The notes beneath the pieces are model-generated. The model was not told the origin of the DNA. It searched no databases and saw nothing but the letters and a program-made list of their open reading frames with translations. From assembly GCF_965208555.1 (NCBI RefSeq), contig NZ_OZ242342.1:1612001-1676000 (forward strand): DNA of 64,000 nucleotides. Reading direction: 5' to 3'. Source of the stretch: Poriferisodalis sp965208555 (lineage in GTDB: Bacteria > Actinomycetota > Acidimicrobiia > Acidimicrobiales > Poriferisodalaceae). Below, piece after piece: positions 8,490 to 17,900 of this stretch; within the stretch, counting starts at the first letter, position 1, and each line of letters starts with the position of its first letter. The position numbers and the translations under genes are program-made.

Positions 8490-11291
8490 TCAGCCACCGG
8501 AGTTGGCGCCCCGGGCGAGGTCGCTCAGCAGTCGCGAGTCACGGCTGGAGACCGCAAACAGGGCACGACCGGCGCTGACGCTCTCGTCGATGTCGGCCGT
8601 GCTGCCGTCGTCGGGGCGATAGCTGGCTGCGAGGCCCTCGCGAAGGTCGATCCGCTTGCTGCGGACATTGATCATCTGAGCGATGGTGTGATCAGGGTCG
8701 TGGGTGGTGAACCGGAACACCACGTCCTTGCCCGGCACCGGCGCTGCTGCTTCGACCTGATCGGCTGGGATGCCGGTGGCCGCTTGGCCGTAGTCGGGAA
8801 TGAGCCCGCCCAGTACATCGTCGATCAGTTCCCCCACGGCACCTGCGCCGGCCCCGATGACGGTGGTGCCGTCGGTCTGGAATGCCTCGACGTAGTCGTT
8901 GAACGTGACCAGGAAGCTGATCGAGCTGATGCCGCCGGCGAAACTGGCGTCGCCTGTCAGGCCTTCCTCGCCGAGATCCACCACCTCTTCGTCGCCCTCG
9001 CATGGCTCGGTGAGCTCGGCCACGAAGTGCCGTGAGAAGTCCCGGTTGCTGTTCAGCACCTGCACCAGCTCGCCGTAGGTCTGCTCGCGCTCCTGGCCGG
9101 CGGGTGCGTTGATGTGCCTGATGCTGACGAGTTGCCGGGTGGCGTCCACCCAAACCTGCGTCGCGGGCGGGTCGTCGCCCTCGACAGTTCCGGGCGTGAC
9201 CACGGCGTTGTCAGCACGGGTGCTGTGAATCTGCCAGGCATTGCCCGCCGCACCCGCCGCCGACCCCGACCACTTGGCCACCACATACAGCGAGCCGCCC
9301 AATGAAGCCTGCGCTCGCTTGCTGACCGTGGCGATTTCCGCTGGGCGTGTCGTCTGGACGCTGTCGTCGACGCCCGGATTCGGCGGACCGACCCTCACTG
9401 CAGCCACCCCCAGCCGCACCTCGGGCTCCTCCACAATGACGCGACGGCTGCCGCTGCGCCGCTCGCTGGCATTGATCGCCACGCCGTTGCGAACGATGAC
9501 CAGATCGTCAGGAGCCAATGCGTAGGTGCCGCCGCCGGATTGCAGATCGAACGAGTACAGCGCGGTGCCCAAGAACCGATCCAGGCGCACCCGCACCGGC
9601 TGGCCCACGGTCACCGCGGTGTCGTCCTCAGCCACCACGCGAATGCGGCCCGAGTTGACGGTGATGCCGCCATCGGCGCCGGTCTCGGGATTGCGGTACT
9701 CGGTGGCTTTCACTGAAACCCAGAGCTTGGTGGCCCCGGGCAGCGCAATGACCTCGATCGACGGTCCGCGGAACGACGGGCGCGGCTCGGGAATGGTGCG
9801 TGTGGCACCGCGGATCACGCGCCGATCGCCATTGGTGCTGGGCCAGTCCTCGGCGGGCAGCAGGTCGATCTTGTCGCCGACTTCGAGCTCACGATGCAAC
9901 GTGACGTCCAACGACGAGAACGTCTCGCACGGATCGGCCGTGCGGCTGCTGACCACCGGCTGCCCGTCAATCCAGGCCGGCACATCGTTCACGTACAGCA
10001 AGTCGCGCAGCGTCCCGGCGAAGCGGTCGCCGTCCACCTCAAGGCTCTCGCTGTAGCTGATGCGCAGCGTGCTCTCTCCCGCATTCGCCGTGATCCGGGC
10101 GCTGAGCTGCCGGGCCGACGCGGCTGCTTGTACAGCGGCCCGCATCGTGGTCTCGTCGATGACGCTGCGCCCGCCGATCGCCACCACCAGCACATGGTTC
10201 TTGCGGCCGTCGATTTCCCTGGGTGTGCGAGCCAGGAAGCTGCCCACCGATCGCGGCAACGGATTGCCTGCGAGCAGCAGCGGGATGGGTCCGGAATCGC
10301 CCAGGCCGGCGCCCAGGACAGGCCCGGCCGCGATCGCATCGACGGCTGTGTCGCCGGCCGAGCCCCGGCGCGTCAACGCCACGATGCTCACTGCGGGTTC
10401 CAACTCGTGCCGGCAGGTGACGGTCATCAGCTGCGCCATGGCCGTCTCCACCGATGCCGTGCGCGTCGCCGCAACCCGCTCCACCTCGTCCACTCCCGCC
10501 TCGAGCAGCGCGGACACCACCTCGTCCGAAATCACCTCCGTGCCGCCCACGATCACCACACGTTCGGTGCGCCGGTTTCGCAGGTACTTCGCGGCCGCTT
10601 CGGGCAGCTCGTGCTGGCGCGACAGCAGAATCGGCAGCTCGCGCGCATAGGCCAGCGGCCCGATCGCCATCACCTCAGCAAGGTGCTCGTTGCTGCCGTT
10701 CACCAGCACGGCGGCAACATCGTCGGTGGCGCACCACGTCGAACCGCTGTCGAATTCGGCGGCGACTGCCGCTGCGGTAGCGAACCGATCGGCGCCGGCG
10801 ATGCGCCGGACCGCTGGCTCCGTCTCAAGCGCCGTGAGCTCATCGAGCACCCGCTCCGATACTGACGTCACGCCGCCCACCACGATCACGGTCGAGATGC
10901 CGTGGTGATCGATGAAGTCCGCCACGCCCTCGGGAAGATCGTCGGGACGCGTCAGCAGCACCGGCGCTGCGAGGTGCCCGGCGAGACCCGCCGTGACGGC
11001 GCCATCGGCCACGGCTCTCCCCGACGCCAGGATCACCGTGGAGACCGACCCGAGGCCGCCGCGTTCGTGGGCGAAGCGCTCGGCGAGGCGCAGCGCGGTC
11101 TCGTAGCGGTCACGACCAGCGAAGGGCCGCACGCCATCGGTTTCAACCGTCGTAACCCGATCAGCGGGGTCGACCAGCAGCTCCGAAGCGGTGTTGGCCG
11201 CCCGGGCGGGACCGGTGACGACCAGCAACGCAGTCAGGCCCAGTACGCCCGCAATCAAGGCGGAACCCAGGCGGCGCATCACCGGCAACAT
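8490..11291 (-). CDS. CWB2 surface protein, giant family, divergent member
   Basis: 933 aa from ATG 11291 (a second ATG at 11279 is possible). The signal peptide ends near ARA-ANTAS. Three CWB2 repeats follow: GRDRYETALRLAERF, AGADRFATAAAVAAEF, and a degenerate third with VAATRTASVETAM. The second half is beta-rich with the same modules as the other giants, including AAGAAGNAWQIHS and FNDYVEAF. CWB2 domains (PF04122) bind cell-wall polymers non-covalently, so this should be a wall-attached surface or S-layer-like protein. There is no LPxTG or C-terminal membrane anchor. It is the most divergent of the eight giants and lies beside the ECF sigma gene. Confidence 0.85.
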   Translation of the reverse strand: MLPVMRRLGSALIAGVLGLTALLVVTGPARAANTASELLVDPADRVTTVETDGVRPFAGRDRYETALRLAERFAHERGGLGSVSTVILASGRAVADGAVTAGLAGHLAAPVLLTRPDDLPEGVADFIDHHGISTVIVVGGVTSVSERVLDELTALETEPAVRRIAGADRFATAAAVAAEFDSGSTWCATDDVAAVLVNGSNEHLAEVMAIGPLAYARELPILLSRQHELPEAAAKYLRNRRTERVVIVGGTEVISDEVVSALLEAGVDEVERVAATRTASVETAMAQLMTVTCRHELEPAVSIVALTRRGSAGDTAVDAIAAGPVLGAGLGDSGPIPLLLAGNPLPRSVGSFLARTPREIDGRKNHVLVVAIGGRSVIDETTMRAAVQAAASARQLSARITANAGESTLRISYSESLEVDGDRFAGTLRDLLYVNDVPAWIDGQPVVSSRTADPCETFSSLDVTLHRELEVGDKIDLLPAEDWPSTNGDRRVIRGATRTIPEPRPSFRGPSIEVIALPGATKLWVSVKATEYRNPETGADGGITVNSGRIRVVAEDDTAVTVGQPVRVRLDRFLGTALYSFDLQSGGGTYALAPDDLVIVRNGVAINASERRSGSRRVIVEEPEVRLGVAAVRVGPPNPGVDDSVQTTRPAEIATVSKRAQASLGGSLYVVAKWSGSAAGAAGNAWQIHSTRADNAVVTPGTVEGDDPPATQVWVDATRQLVSIRHINAPAGQEREQTYGELVQVLNSNRDFSRHFVAELTEPCEGDEEVVDLGEEGLTGDASFAGGISSISFLVTFNDYVEAFQTDGTTVIGAGAGAVGELIDDVLGGLIPDYGQAATGIPADQVEAAAPVPGKDVVFRFTTHDPDHTIAQMINVRSKRIDLREGLAASYRPDDGSTADIDESVSAGRALFAVSSRDSRLLSDLARGANSGG

Positions 11292-11303
11292 AACGTCCGT
11301 TAT
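11290..11303. promoter_or_regulatory. Perfect inverted repeat ATAACG-tc-CGTTAT at the start of a CWB2 gene
   Basis: A 6-bp perfect inverted repeat overlaps the first base of the ATG at 11291. Similar ATAACGG or CGTTAT half-sites occur upstream of the CWB2 genes starting at 21082 and 34758. If it is an operator, translation may begin at the second ATG (11279). The function is a guess. Confidence 0.3.
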
Positions 11304-11360
11304 CGCACATCGTTCCCGGTTCGCTCAGTCAGCGGCGAAACTGGCCTGACCTGCGCTGTT

Positions 11361-11372
11361 TCATCATGATGA
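11361..11372. promoter_or_regulatory. Palindrome TCATCATGATGA, candidate VapB operator
   Basis: A perfect 12-bp palindrome lies ten bases before the antitoxin start. VapBC-type loci are commonly autoregulated through palindromes at this place. Confidence 0.45.
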
Positions 11373-11381
11373 TATGATGCG

Positions 11382-11606
11382 ATGATGCGGACAACGATCG
11401 ATCTGCCAGAGGATCTGCACGCCGTCACCCGAGAAATGGCGCACCAGCAGCACAAGTCGCTGAGCCAGGTCGTCTGTGAGTTGATCCGGCTCGCACTCAA
11501 CCCCGTCGACGCGTCGACGATTCCGGTACCGGCTGGCGGCCTGCCCACCATCCAGATCGGCCGAGTCGTCACCGCCGAAGACGTCAGATCGCTGGAGGAC
11601 GAGTGA
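11382..11606 (+). CDS. VapB-like ribbon-helix-helix antitoxin
   Basis: 74 aa. ATG occurs at 11382 and again at 11385; either may be used. RTTIDLPEDLHAVTREMAHQQHKSLSQVVCELIRLAL is a ribbon-helix-helix DNA-binding domain. The C-terminal tail (GLPTIQIGRVVTAEDVRSLEDE) would wrap the toxin. The stop overlaps the toxin's GTG (GTGA), as expected for a co-translated pair. It probably represses its own promoter through the palindrome just upstream. Confidence 0.85.
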   Translation: MMRTTIDLPEDLHAVTREMAHQQHKSLSQVVCELIRLALNPVDASTIPVPAGGLPTIQIGRVVTAEDVRSLEDE

Positions 11607-12001
11607 CCGCAGCCCTGGCCGACGCCAACGTTCTCATTGCCCTGACCGTCGAAGACCATGTGCACCATCGCCAGGCGCGAACGTGGTTCGACGGCCAAGC
11701 CGACGGGTTGGCCACCTGTCCGATCACCCAAGGCGCTCTGCTGAGATTCCTCATCCGGGAAGGGGTCGGCCTGCGCGACGCGCTCGGCGCACTGCGGCAG
11801 ATCCAGGCGCTGCCCCAGCACGTTTTCTGGGCCGACGAGATCGGATTCGACGCGACGGTGCTCGCCGGTGTCATCGGGCACCGCCAGGTCACGGACGCCT
11901 ACCTTGCTGCACTGGCTCGACACTTCGACGGGCGGCTAGTGACGCTCGATCGCGGACTCGCCGCACAACATCCCGAAACTGCCCAGCTCATCGGGGTCTG
12001 A
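11603..12001 (+). CDS. VapC-like PIN-domain ribonuclease toxin
   Basis: 132 aa, GTG start overlapping the antitoxin stop. PIN-domain acidic residues are visible: Asp in ALADANVLIAL, Glu/Asp in the middle (EIGFDATVLAGVIGHRQVTDAYLAALA), and Asp in GRLVTLDRGLA. Such toxins cut RNA when not held by the antitoxin. The pair sits between two surface-protein genes and transcribes against both neighbours, so it is an independent unit. Confidence 0.88.
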   Translation: MTAALADANVLIALTVEDHVHHRQARTWFDGQADGLATCPITQGALLRFLIREGVGLRDALGALRQIQALPQHVFWADEIGFDATVLAGVIGHRQVTDAYLAALARHFDGRLVTLDRGLAAQHPETAQLIGV

Positions 12002-12104
12002 TCGACACGGTGTGCGCCGAGCCGTCGTCGTCCGTGACGGCGATGGTGCAGCCGAACATGGCCCATGCCGGCTGTTGATGCGCGCTTGCGTTGCAGGTCG
12101 CTGC

Positions 12105-14090
12105 TCAGTCGAGCAGCACGAGCGGATCGTTGTCGCCCGTGGCATACGTTGCCTTGAACTTCTGCCACGTCATGGTGCGTATCGAGATCACGGTGAGCTG
12201 CTTGCCTGCCAGCTCGCCCAAGATGGCCAGTCCGGTGCCGTGACGCCACAGCGTTTCGGTCTGGCGGTCATAGATGAGCAACGGCGGCGACGCATCGAAG
12301 GGACCCTCGAGGTACCCCGACACGCCGAAGCTGAAGGTTCTGTCTCCCAGAGTCCGCCGGAACCCGACGGCTGTATTGCACGGCGGTCAGTACGTGACGG
12401 CGACCGGCACCTCTCCGAACGTGTCGTTGATCACCTCGTGCGCGGAGACGGCGCTGACGGGGTAGGCCCGAGTCTCCGATCCGACGGTCATGACCAGCAC
12501 GTTGGCGCTGGGCCAGAGGTCGTACGTGCTCGCAGTCTCGAATGTCGGGACATCGTCGGAGACGAAACAGTCCTTGCCGCTGCAAGCACGCCTGATCGGC
12601 TTCAAGTCGAGGCCCGAGACCTTGGGGAAATTCTCATCGCCCCAATATTCGTGCGCTGTCTTGCCGCTGCCGTCGTGGAACGCCGACTTGGTGACATTGG
12701 GAGTGTCGCCCGCGATCTGGATGGGAGTGACGTAGGTAGGCGCTGGCGCGGTTGTCGGGGGCGGGGTCGTGCTTGGCGGGGTCGTGCCGGGCGGTGTACC
12801 CGGAGGGTTCGGAACGGGCGAGACGGCCGGAGGGGGTGCCGGCGGGGGCTCGATCGGTGGCTTGACAAACGCGAACCCGGGCGAGCGGTCAGGTACGAAC
12901 TCATCGGTGCGCTGCTCGGCAAGCACTACTCGTGCCCGACTGACGGTGCGCGCCGAAACCACATCGCGGCCGCCGATCACCAGCACGTGCTTGATCCTGC
13001 GCTGCGACTCCAGCCACATCACGAAGTACCCGTCCCCGCTGGCGCTGCCCGCGTCTTCCGGTCGAGCATCGTCGAGCGCCAGCGCGGCCCCGAGGAGTCC
13101 CAGCAGGGGCGCCGACGCGAGGCCGTCGACGAAGTCGTTGCCGGAAACAGTCGCCGCTATCTCGCCGTCGAACTCGGGGTGCGTCAGGGCCAGCTCCCTC
13201 GCGAATCGTCCCGACGTCTCGACGGTCGTTGCGCGCGATATGCGCGTGACGTTCAGGCCGGCATCGCCCAGTGCCCGGACGACGTTGAGGGGCATCGCGT
13301 CCTGCCTGGCGACCACGACGGCGTGGCGTATACGCAGCTCAACGAGCAGGTCCACCACTTCGGCTGCCGGCCGCGACGCGCTGGTCAGCACGACCGGGTG
13401 GGGCCCGGCCCACGCAGCGGGACCAGTGGCGAGAGAGTCGGACCATCCGGTGCCGGAGACCACCAACGCGGTACGACGGCCGAGCCAGTAGCCGACTTCC
13501 TCATCAGCGATCCGGCGCGCCACTTCGGCCGCGGTGGCGTATCGATCAGCGCCCGCGATGCGCTCGACGGTGATGCCCATTTCGGCGAGCGCCGCTTCGA
13601 CATCGGCACCGACAGCAGCCGTGCCGCCGACTACGACGACACGATGCGTGCGGGCGCGATGCAGCACCTCACGGGTGGGATCGGGCAGCGTGTCGCGCTC
13701 GGTGAAGAGCACCGTCGCTCGCAGCAGCCCGGCGAGCCCCGCCGCCGACAGCGCGTCGGCGAACGAGCGGCCCGAAACCAGCACCACCGTGGACAGCGAC
13801 CCGCCGTTGTCCCGAAACCGCCACGCCGTCGTCGCAGCGGTCTCGAAACGATCCCGCCCGTGGATCCGCTCGACAGTGCCCTCCAGCGCTGCCGCCTGAG
13901 TCGTGCCAGTGGGCACCCCCATCAGGACTGCGCCGACTGCACATGTCGCCAGCAACGCACCGAGCGCCCGTCGCAGCGTTCGCCGGCCAGTTCGAACAGC
14001 GGTCGCAGCCGGTGGTGCGGCTTCGCCCATGCGCGCGAAGCATATGTGGCGATTTCCATGCACGGCATTCAGGCGATGGCCATTCGGCAA
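12105..14090 (-). CDS. CWB2 surface protein with DUF3179 domain, interrupted by one in-frame TGA (candidate selenocysteine)
   Basis: Read through the TGA at 12387-12389 this is 661 codons. The N-terminus is a basic signal peptide, then three CWB2 repeats (GRDRFETAATTAWRF, AGADRYATAAEVARRI, and a degenerate third) and a Pro/Thr linker. A DUF3179 domain follows from about residue 465, with the family's RAYPVSAVSAHEVINDTFGEVPVAVTY. The family then continues with CPxC. Here the codons are TGA-CCG-CCG-TGC, giving (stop/U568)-P-P-C571 followed by NTAVGF. The same frame carries the rest of the domain (DRQTETLWRHGTGLAI, ending DPLVLLD) with no other defect. Either Sec is inserted or this is a one-base nonsense mutation. 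It follows a TlpA-like gene after 26 bp. Confidence 0.75.
12354..12386 (-). promoter_or_regulatory. Possible stem-loop just after the in-frame TGA (SECIS-like candidate)
   Basis: In the mRNA, CCGCCG directly after the UGA (12386-12381) can pair with CGGCGG (12359-12354). An alternative inner stem is GCCG/CGGC (12371-12368 with 12359-12356) with an eight-base loop UCGGGUUC beginning 19 nt after the UGA. The position fits a bacterial SECIS. However, the loop lacks a G in its first two bases, and GC-rich DNA forms such stems by chance. Confidence 0.3.
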
Positions 14091-14116
14091 TGCACGACAT
14101 CGCCGGGTTATCGCAT

Positions 14117-14926
14117 CTAGTTGAGCGGCCCGAAATACCGATCTGCGAACTCGAGGATCACGTCGGCAGTCATGAGACCGCTGTAAGCGTCGAGAATTGC
14201 GCCCTCCGGCGAGATGAACACCGTGGTCGGCATGCCCAGACCGCCGAGTGTGATGAAGAGGTCAGTGCTGTCCATTCCGGTTGGGTAGGTGATGCCCGTG
14301 GTCGCGATCATCTCGAGCGCGTCCTCCGCGGAATCTTCCCGAGCAAGTCCCAGCACCGCGACCCGGTGCCCATGGCGCTGCCAGAACTCCTCGAAGTCGG
14401 GCATCTCCGCAACGCACGGGCTGCACCACGACGCGAAGAAGTTGATCATGAGCCCGCAGCCTGCGTAGCCAGACAGCGAACCCGCTGATCCGTTGAAGCC
14501 AGTGAACGTGAACGCGTGGGCGCCCTCGGGGTCGCTGACGCCCGCAGGTTGCAGCGGGTCTATCGCTCGGCAACCTGCCACTGCAGTGCTGTCGTCGGGT
14601 GCGGCCTCAGGGGCGGCGTCGGGCTGGACGCCGGTCGTTTCGGGGGTCGGTGCCGCCGTCGTGGGAATGGGCGGTGATGTCGACTCTGTCGGGGTCTCTG
14701 GCACCGAGGCAGGCGCCGCTGGCTCTGATGTCGTCGCCGCTGTTGCCGGAGCGGGCGCGGGCGCAGACGATTCATACGAATCGGTCGTGGAAACAGGCTG
14801 CGTCGTCGGCGACGCCGTCGACGATGACAACGTGTCGCTCGGCAGAGTTGACTCCGGCTGCGGCGTTGCGGCACCGCTGCACGCCGCCAGTACCGCGGCG
14901 AGCAGGATGACACCGAGACGACGCAT
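14117..14926 (-). CDS. TlpA-like thioredoxin-fold lipoprotein
   Basis: 269 aa from ATG 14926; a longer reading from 14989 would overlap the upstream gene and hide the lipobox. Lipobox Cys16 is in LLAAVLAAC. A long Ser/Thr/Pro/Ala linker (17-115) precedes a thioredoxin domain with the redox motif WCSPC (Cys168, Cys171) in INFFASWCSPCVAEMPDFEEF, and the cis-Pro loop GMPTTVFI. It should act outside the membrane as a thiol-disulfide reductase or exchange protein. It lies between the M6-like protease gene (20 bp) and the DUF3179 gene (26 bp) on the same strand, and is a natural redox partner for the latter. Confidence 0.9.
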   Translation of the reverse strand: MRRLGVILLAAVLAACSGAATPQPESTLPSDTLSSSTASPTTQPVSTTDSYESSAPAPAPATAATTSEPAAPASVPETPTESTSPPIPTTAAPTPETTGVQPDAAPEAAPDDSTAVAGCRAIDPLQPAGVSDPEGAHAFTFTGFNGSAGSLSGYAGCGLMINFFASWCSPCVAEMPDFEEFWQRHGHRVAVLGLAREDSAEDALEMIATTGITYPTGMDSTDLFITLGGLGMPTTVFISPEGAILDAYSGLMTADVILEFADRYFGPLN

Positions 14927-14945
14927 CCTGGGCAAGCTACTGCTG

Positions 14946-17900
14946 CTAGTCGTCGTGGGTGATCGACACGGTGTGGGTATCGCCGTCATCGGCGGTGACC
15001 GTGATGGTGTAACCCTTCACAGTCACCGACTCGCCCACCGCGAGGATCGGGTCCTCGTCGAGGTGCTGGGTGCCCTCGGGATCCTGAGCGAGCCTGACGG
15101 GCAGCCGGTGCGATTCCGGGTAGGCATCAACGGTGTACGCGAGCACTCCCTCTTCTATGAGGCGCGGCAGCGTGCCGCTCGCTCCGTCGTATCTCGTTGC
15201 CGGTATGTCGGCGTCGTGGCCCTGCGCGCGGCGGCTCTCGAGCACGAGCACGTCGTTCCGACCCAGGCGGATTGCGGCCATCGCAGTGCCAGAGCCGGGA
15301 TCGGCGACGGCAGACAGCTCGACCGTCGTCTGGTCATCGGTCACGCACTCGACCTGCGACTCGTCCAGCCACCCCAGCACCCAGCGGTGCCATGCCAGCA
15401 TCTCGCGTGGCGCTAGCCACGGGTACACCTCGGTTCCGGTGGTGCCGTCGGGTCGCTCGAACCTGGCGAGGATCCCGGGGTGGCGCTCGGGCACCAGGAA
15501 GAACACGTTGATGAACATCAGCCCCCACTCAGACCGCACCCAGACCTTTCCGGGCGGGGGTTCGGGAGTGGGCTCGTAACCGAACCAGTAGATGTCCAGC
15601 AGCCCGAGATTGTGCGCTATCTCGTGGGCCGCGGTATGGCCCCACAACAGCGTTCCGTGAGGGCTAGCGCTCGGAAAGGTGTTGACCCATGAGACGGGCA
15701 GCACGCCTCCGTCGATCTCGACGGCGGCCAACGTGTTGCCGCCGTAGAAGTGGGTGCTCGGGAACACCACCATGATCTCGTCGATCGTCGAGAAGTCGAT
15801 CTCGTCGCCCGCCTGCTCGGCGGCGCGGGTCGTCAGCTCGCCGTCGGTTTCGAGCAGATGATCGATGTGGAGCTTGAGGTACTCCTCGGCGGTCTGGTCG
15901 GCTCGCAGCCACCTGTGCACCGGGACGAATTCGACGTCCAGCGCGCCATAGCTCATGGCCTCGAGATACGTCTCGGCGTACTCCAGGGCGCCGGATTCTT
16001 CCTCGTGCGTCGTGTGGGCTGCCGGCTTGTCGGCGAAGTCCACGAACAGCACCGCTATGCGGCGTGTGCCGGTTGTCGCCGTGGGGCCTCCGTGCAGGAA
16101 GTAGCCGGGAATCGAGTTCGGGAAGTCCTCGGGCCTGCACCCATCGGCTCCCGGGACGGGCTCTCCTCGGGCCCCGCCGACATAGACGACGTGGCTGCTG
16201 TCGCCGCCGATGGTGTGGAAGGCGAGCAGCTGCCCGTCGGGCGACCAGCGAGGGGTGCGGAGGTGTCCCGGGAAGGAGAAGACGATCTCTTCGTTGAGAC
16301 CGTCGAGGTCGGAGATGACGATCTGCTCCTGCTCCTTGCCGGGACGCACGAAGGCGAGCCGTTGGCCATCGGGAGACCACGACACCCCAGCGTTGAAGAA
16401 CGCGTCGAATTGCACCCGCCGTGCATCGCTGCCGTCGGCATCGGACAGCCACACGTCGCCGTTGGTCACGTAGGCGAGCTGCGTGCCGTCAGGTGACCAC
16501 GCGGGTGAGTACTCCCAAGCACCGCCCGAGTTGAGGACCTTCGGGTTGTTGCCGTACGACGTCATCACCACGATGTGACGATCGCTGTCCAGCCGATGGC
16601 CGTCGGCGTCGCGGCCGCTGCCGGACATGCGCTCGAAGGCGATCTTCTTGCCGTCGGGCGACCAGGTGGGCCAGCGGTCCACCACGTCGCCTTCGGTGCG
16701 CTGATTGTTGTGGCTGCCGTCCACGTTGACGGTCCAGATGTGGGAGTCCCAGTGGTCGCCGTCTTGGTACCCGCGTGCGTAGGCGATCCGATCGCCGAGC
16801 GGGGACCACACGGCATAGGCCTGGTAGCCGCCGTTGGAGGGCACGAGCCGCCGGCGATTGGTGCCGTCGTTGTTCACCAGCCAGATAGCGCCGTCCTGGG
16901 TGTAGACGAGCTGGCTGCAGTCCGGCGACCACGCTGCGTCCTCGGCGTTCCTGGAGGGCACGAACTGGCGGGGCTCGTCATCGATGGAGCCGCCGCACGC
17001 TCCGGGTGGCTGACCGACCGGCTCATCGGCTGAGTCGGCGGCGGGGTCGTCGGCGGCGTCGGCCTCTTCAGAGACCTGGCTGCCGAAGTAGCTGTTGATG
17101 GCCGCATGCGACACCGCCGCATCGCCGCCGAAGACACGCAGCTCGATGCTGCCGTGCGTCTGGCGTGCCGCATCCAGGAACGCTGCAGTGTCGGGCGGGA
17201 TCTGGCCGGGATCTGCCAGCAGCAACGGGGCGCACAGCCGGGCGAGCAGCGGTGCGGCGCTGAACGCGTCGAACGGCACACGAGCCCGGGCCACACCGAT
17301 GGTGCTGGTGGCGAAGCAGGGCTGGTTCGCGGCACGGGTGTAGCGGTCAATCGCCAGCTCAGCGGCCTTGACCGCGGTGTCGTAACGGGTAGCACCGTCC
17401 ACCCGTGTGATGTCCACGCCGAGGTCGGTGAGGCCGCGTTCGACTGCTTCGCTGAGTGCGGCCGTGCCGCCCATGAGCACCACGTGCTCGATGCCCACCG
17501 ACTGCACATAGTCGGCCACACCCTCGTACAGCTCATCGGGCGGCGTCAGCAGCACCGGATGGGGGCCGCGAGCAGCCAGGGGTCCAGCCACCAGCGCATC
17601 GGCGAACACCTCGCCGCTGGCCACGATGGCCGTGCGGCCCAACTCCCCCATGTCTCTCGCCCCATACCGGGCGGCAACGGCGCGACTCGTGGCATAGCGA
17701 TCGACACTCGCCACCCGGTCGGGGGAGATGCCCGCTGCAACGAGTTCGGCGAGCACGGCCGCAGAGACCCCGCGGCCCGGGCCATGTACGCCACCGCTGG
17801 CGTCCGGTCCCACGACCATTGCCCGCGTGACGCCGACCCGTTGCAGGAATTCCCGAGCATCGGACCGCAGCTCATCGGGCGGCGTCAGCAGCACCGGTGC

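Noticed and set aside
9894..10865. A 323-codon plus-strand open frame in the 8490 gene, and similar ones at 17106-18158, 27145-28341 and 53235-54377
   Set aside because: All are antisense shadows with low-complexity composition.
12012..14120. A 702-codon open frame on the plus strand opposite the DUF3179 gene
   Set aside because: It is antisense to a gene with signal peptide, CWB2 repeats and DUF3179. Its own protein is His/Arg-rich with no family pattern. Long antisense frames are common in GC-rich DNA.
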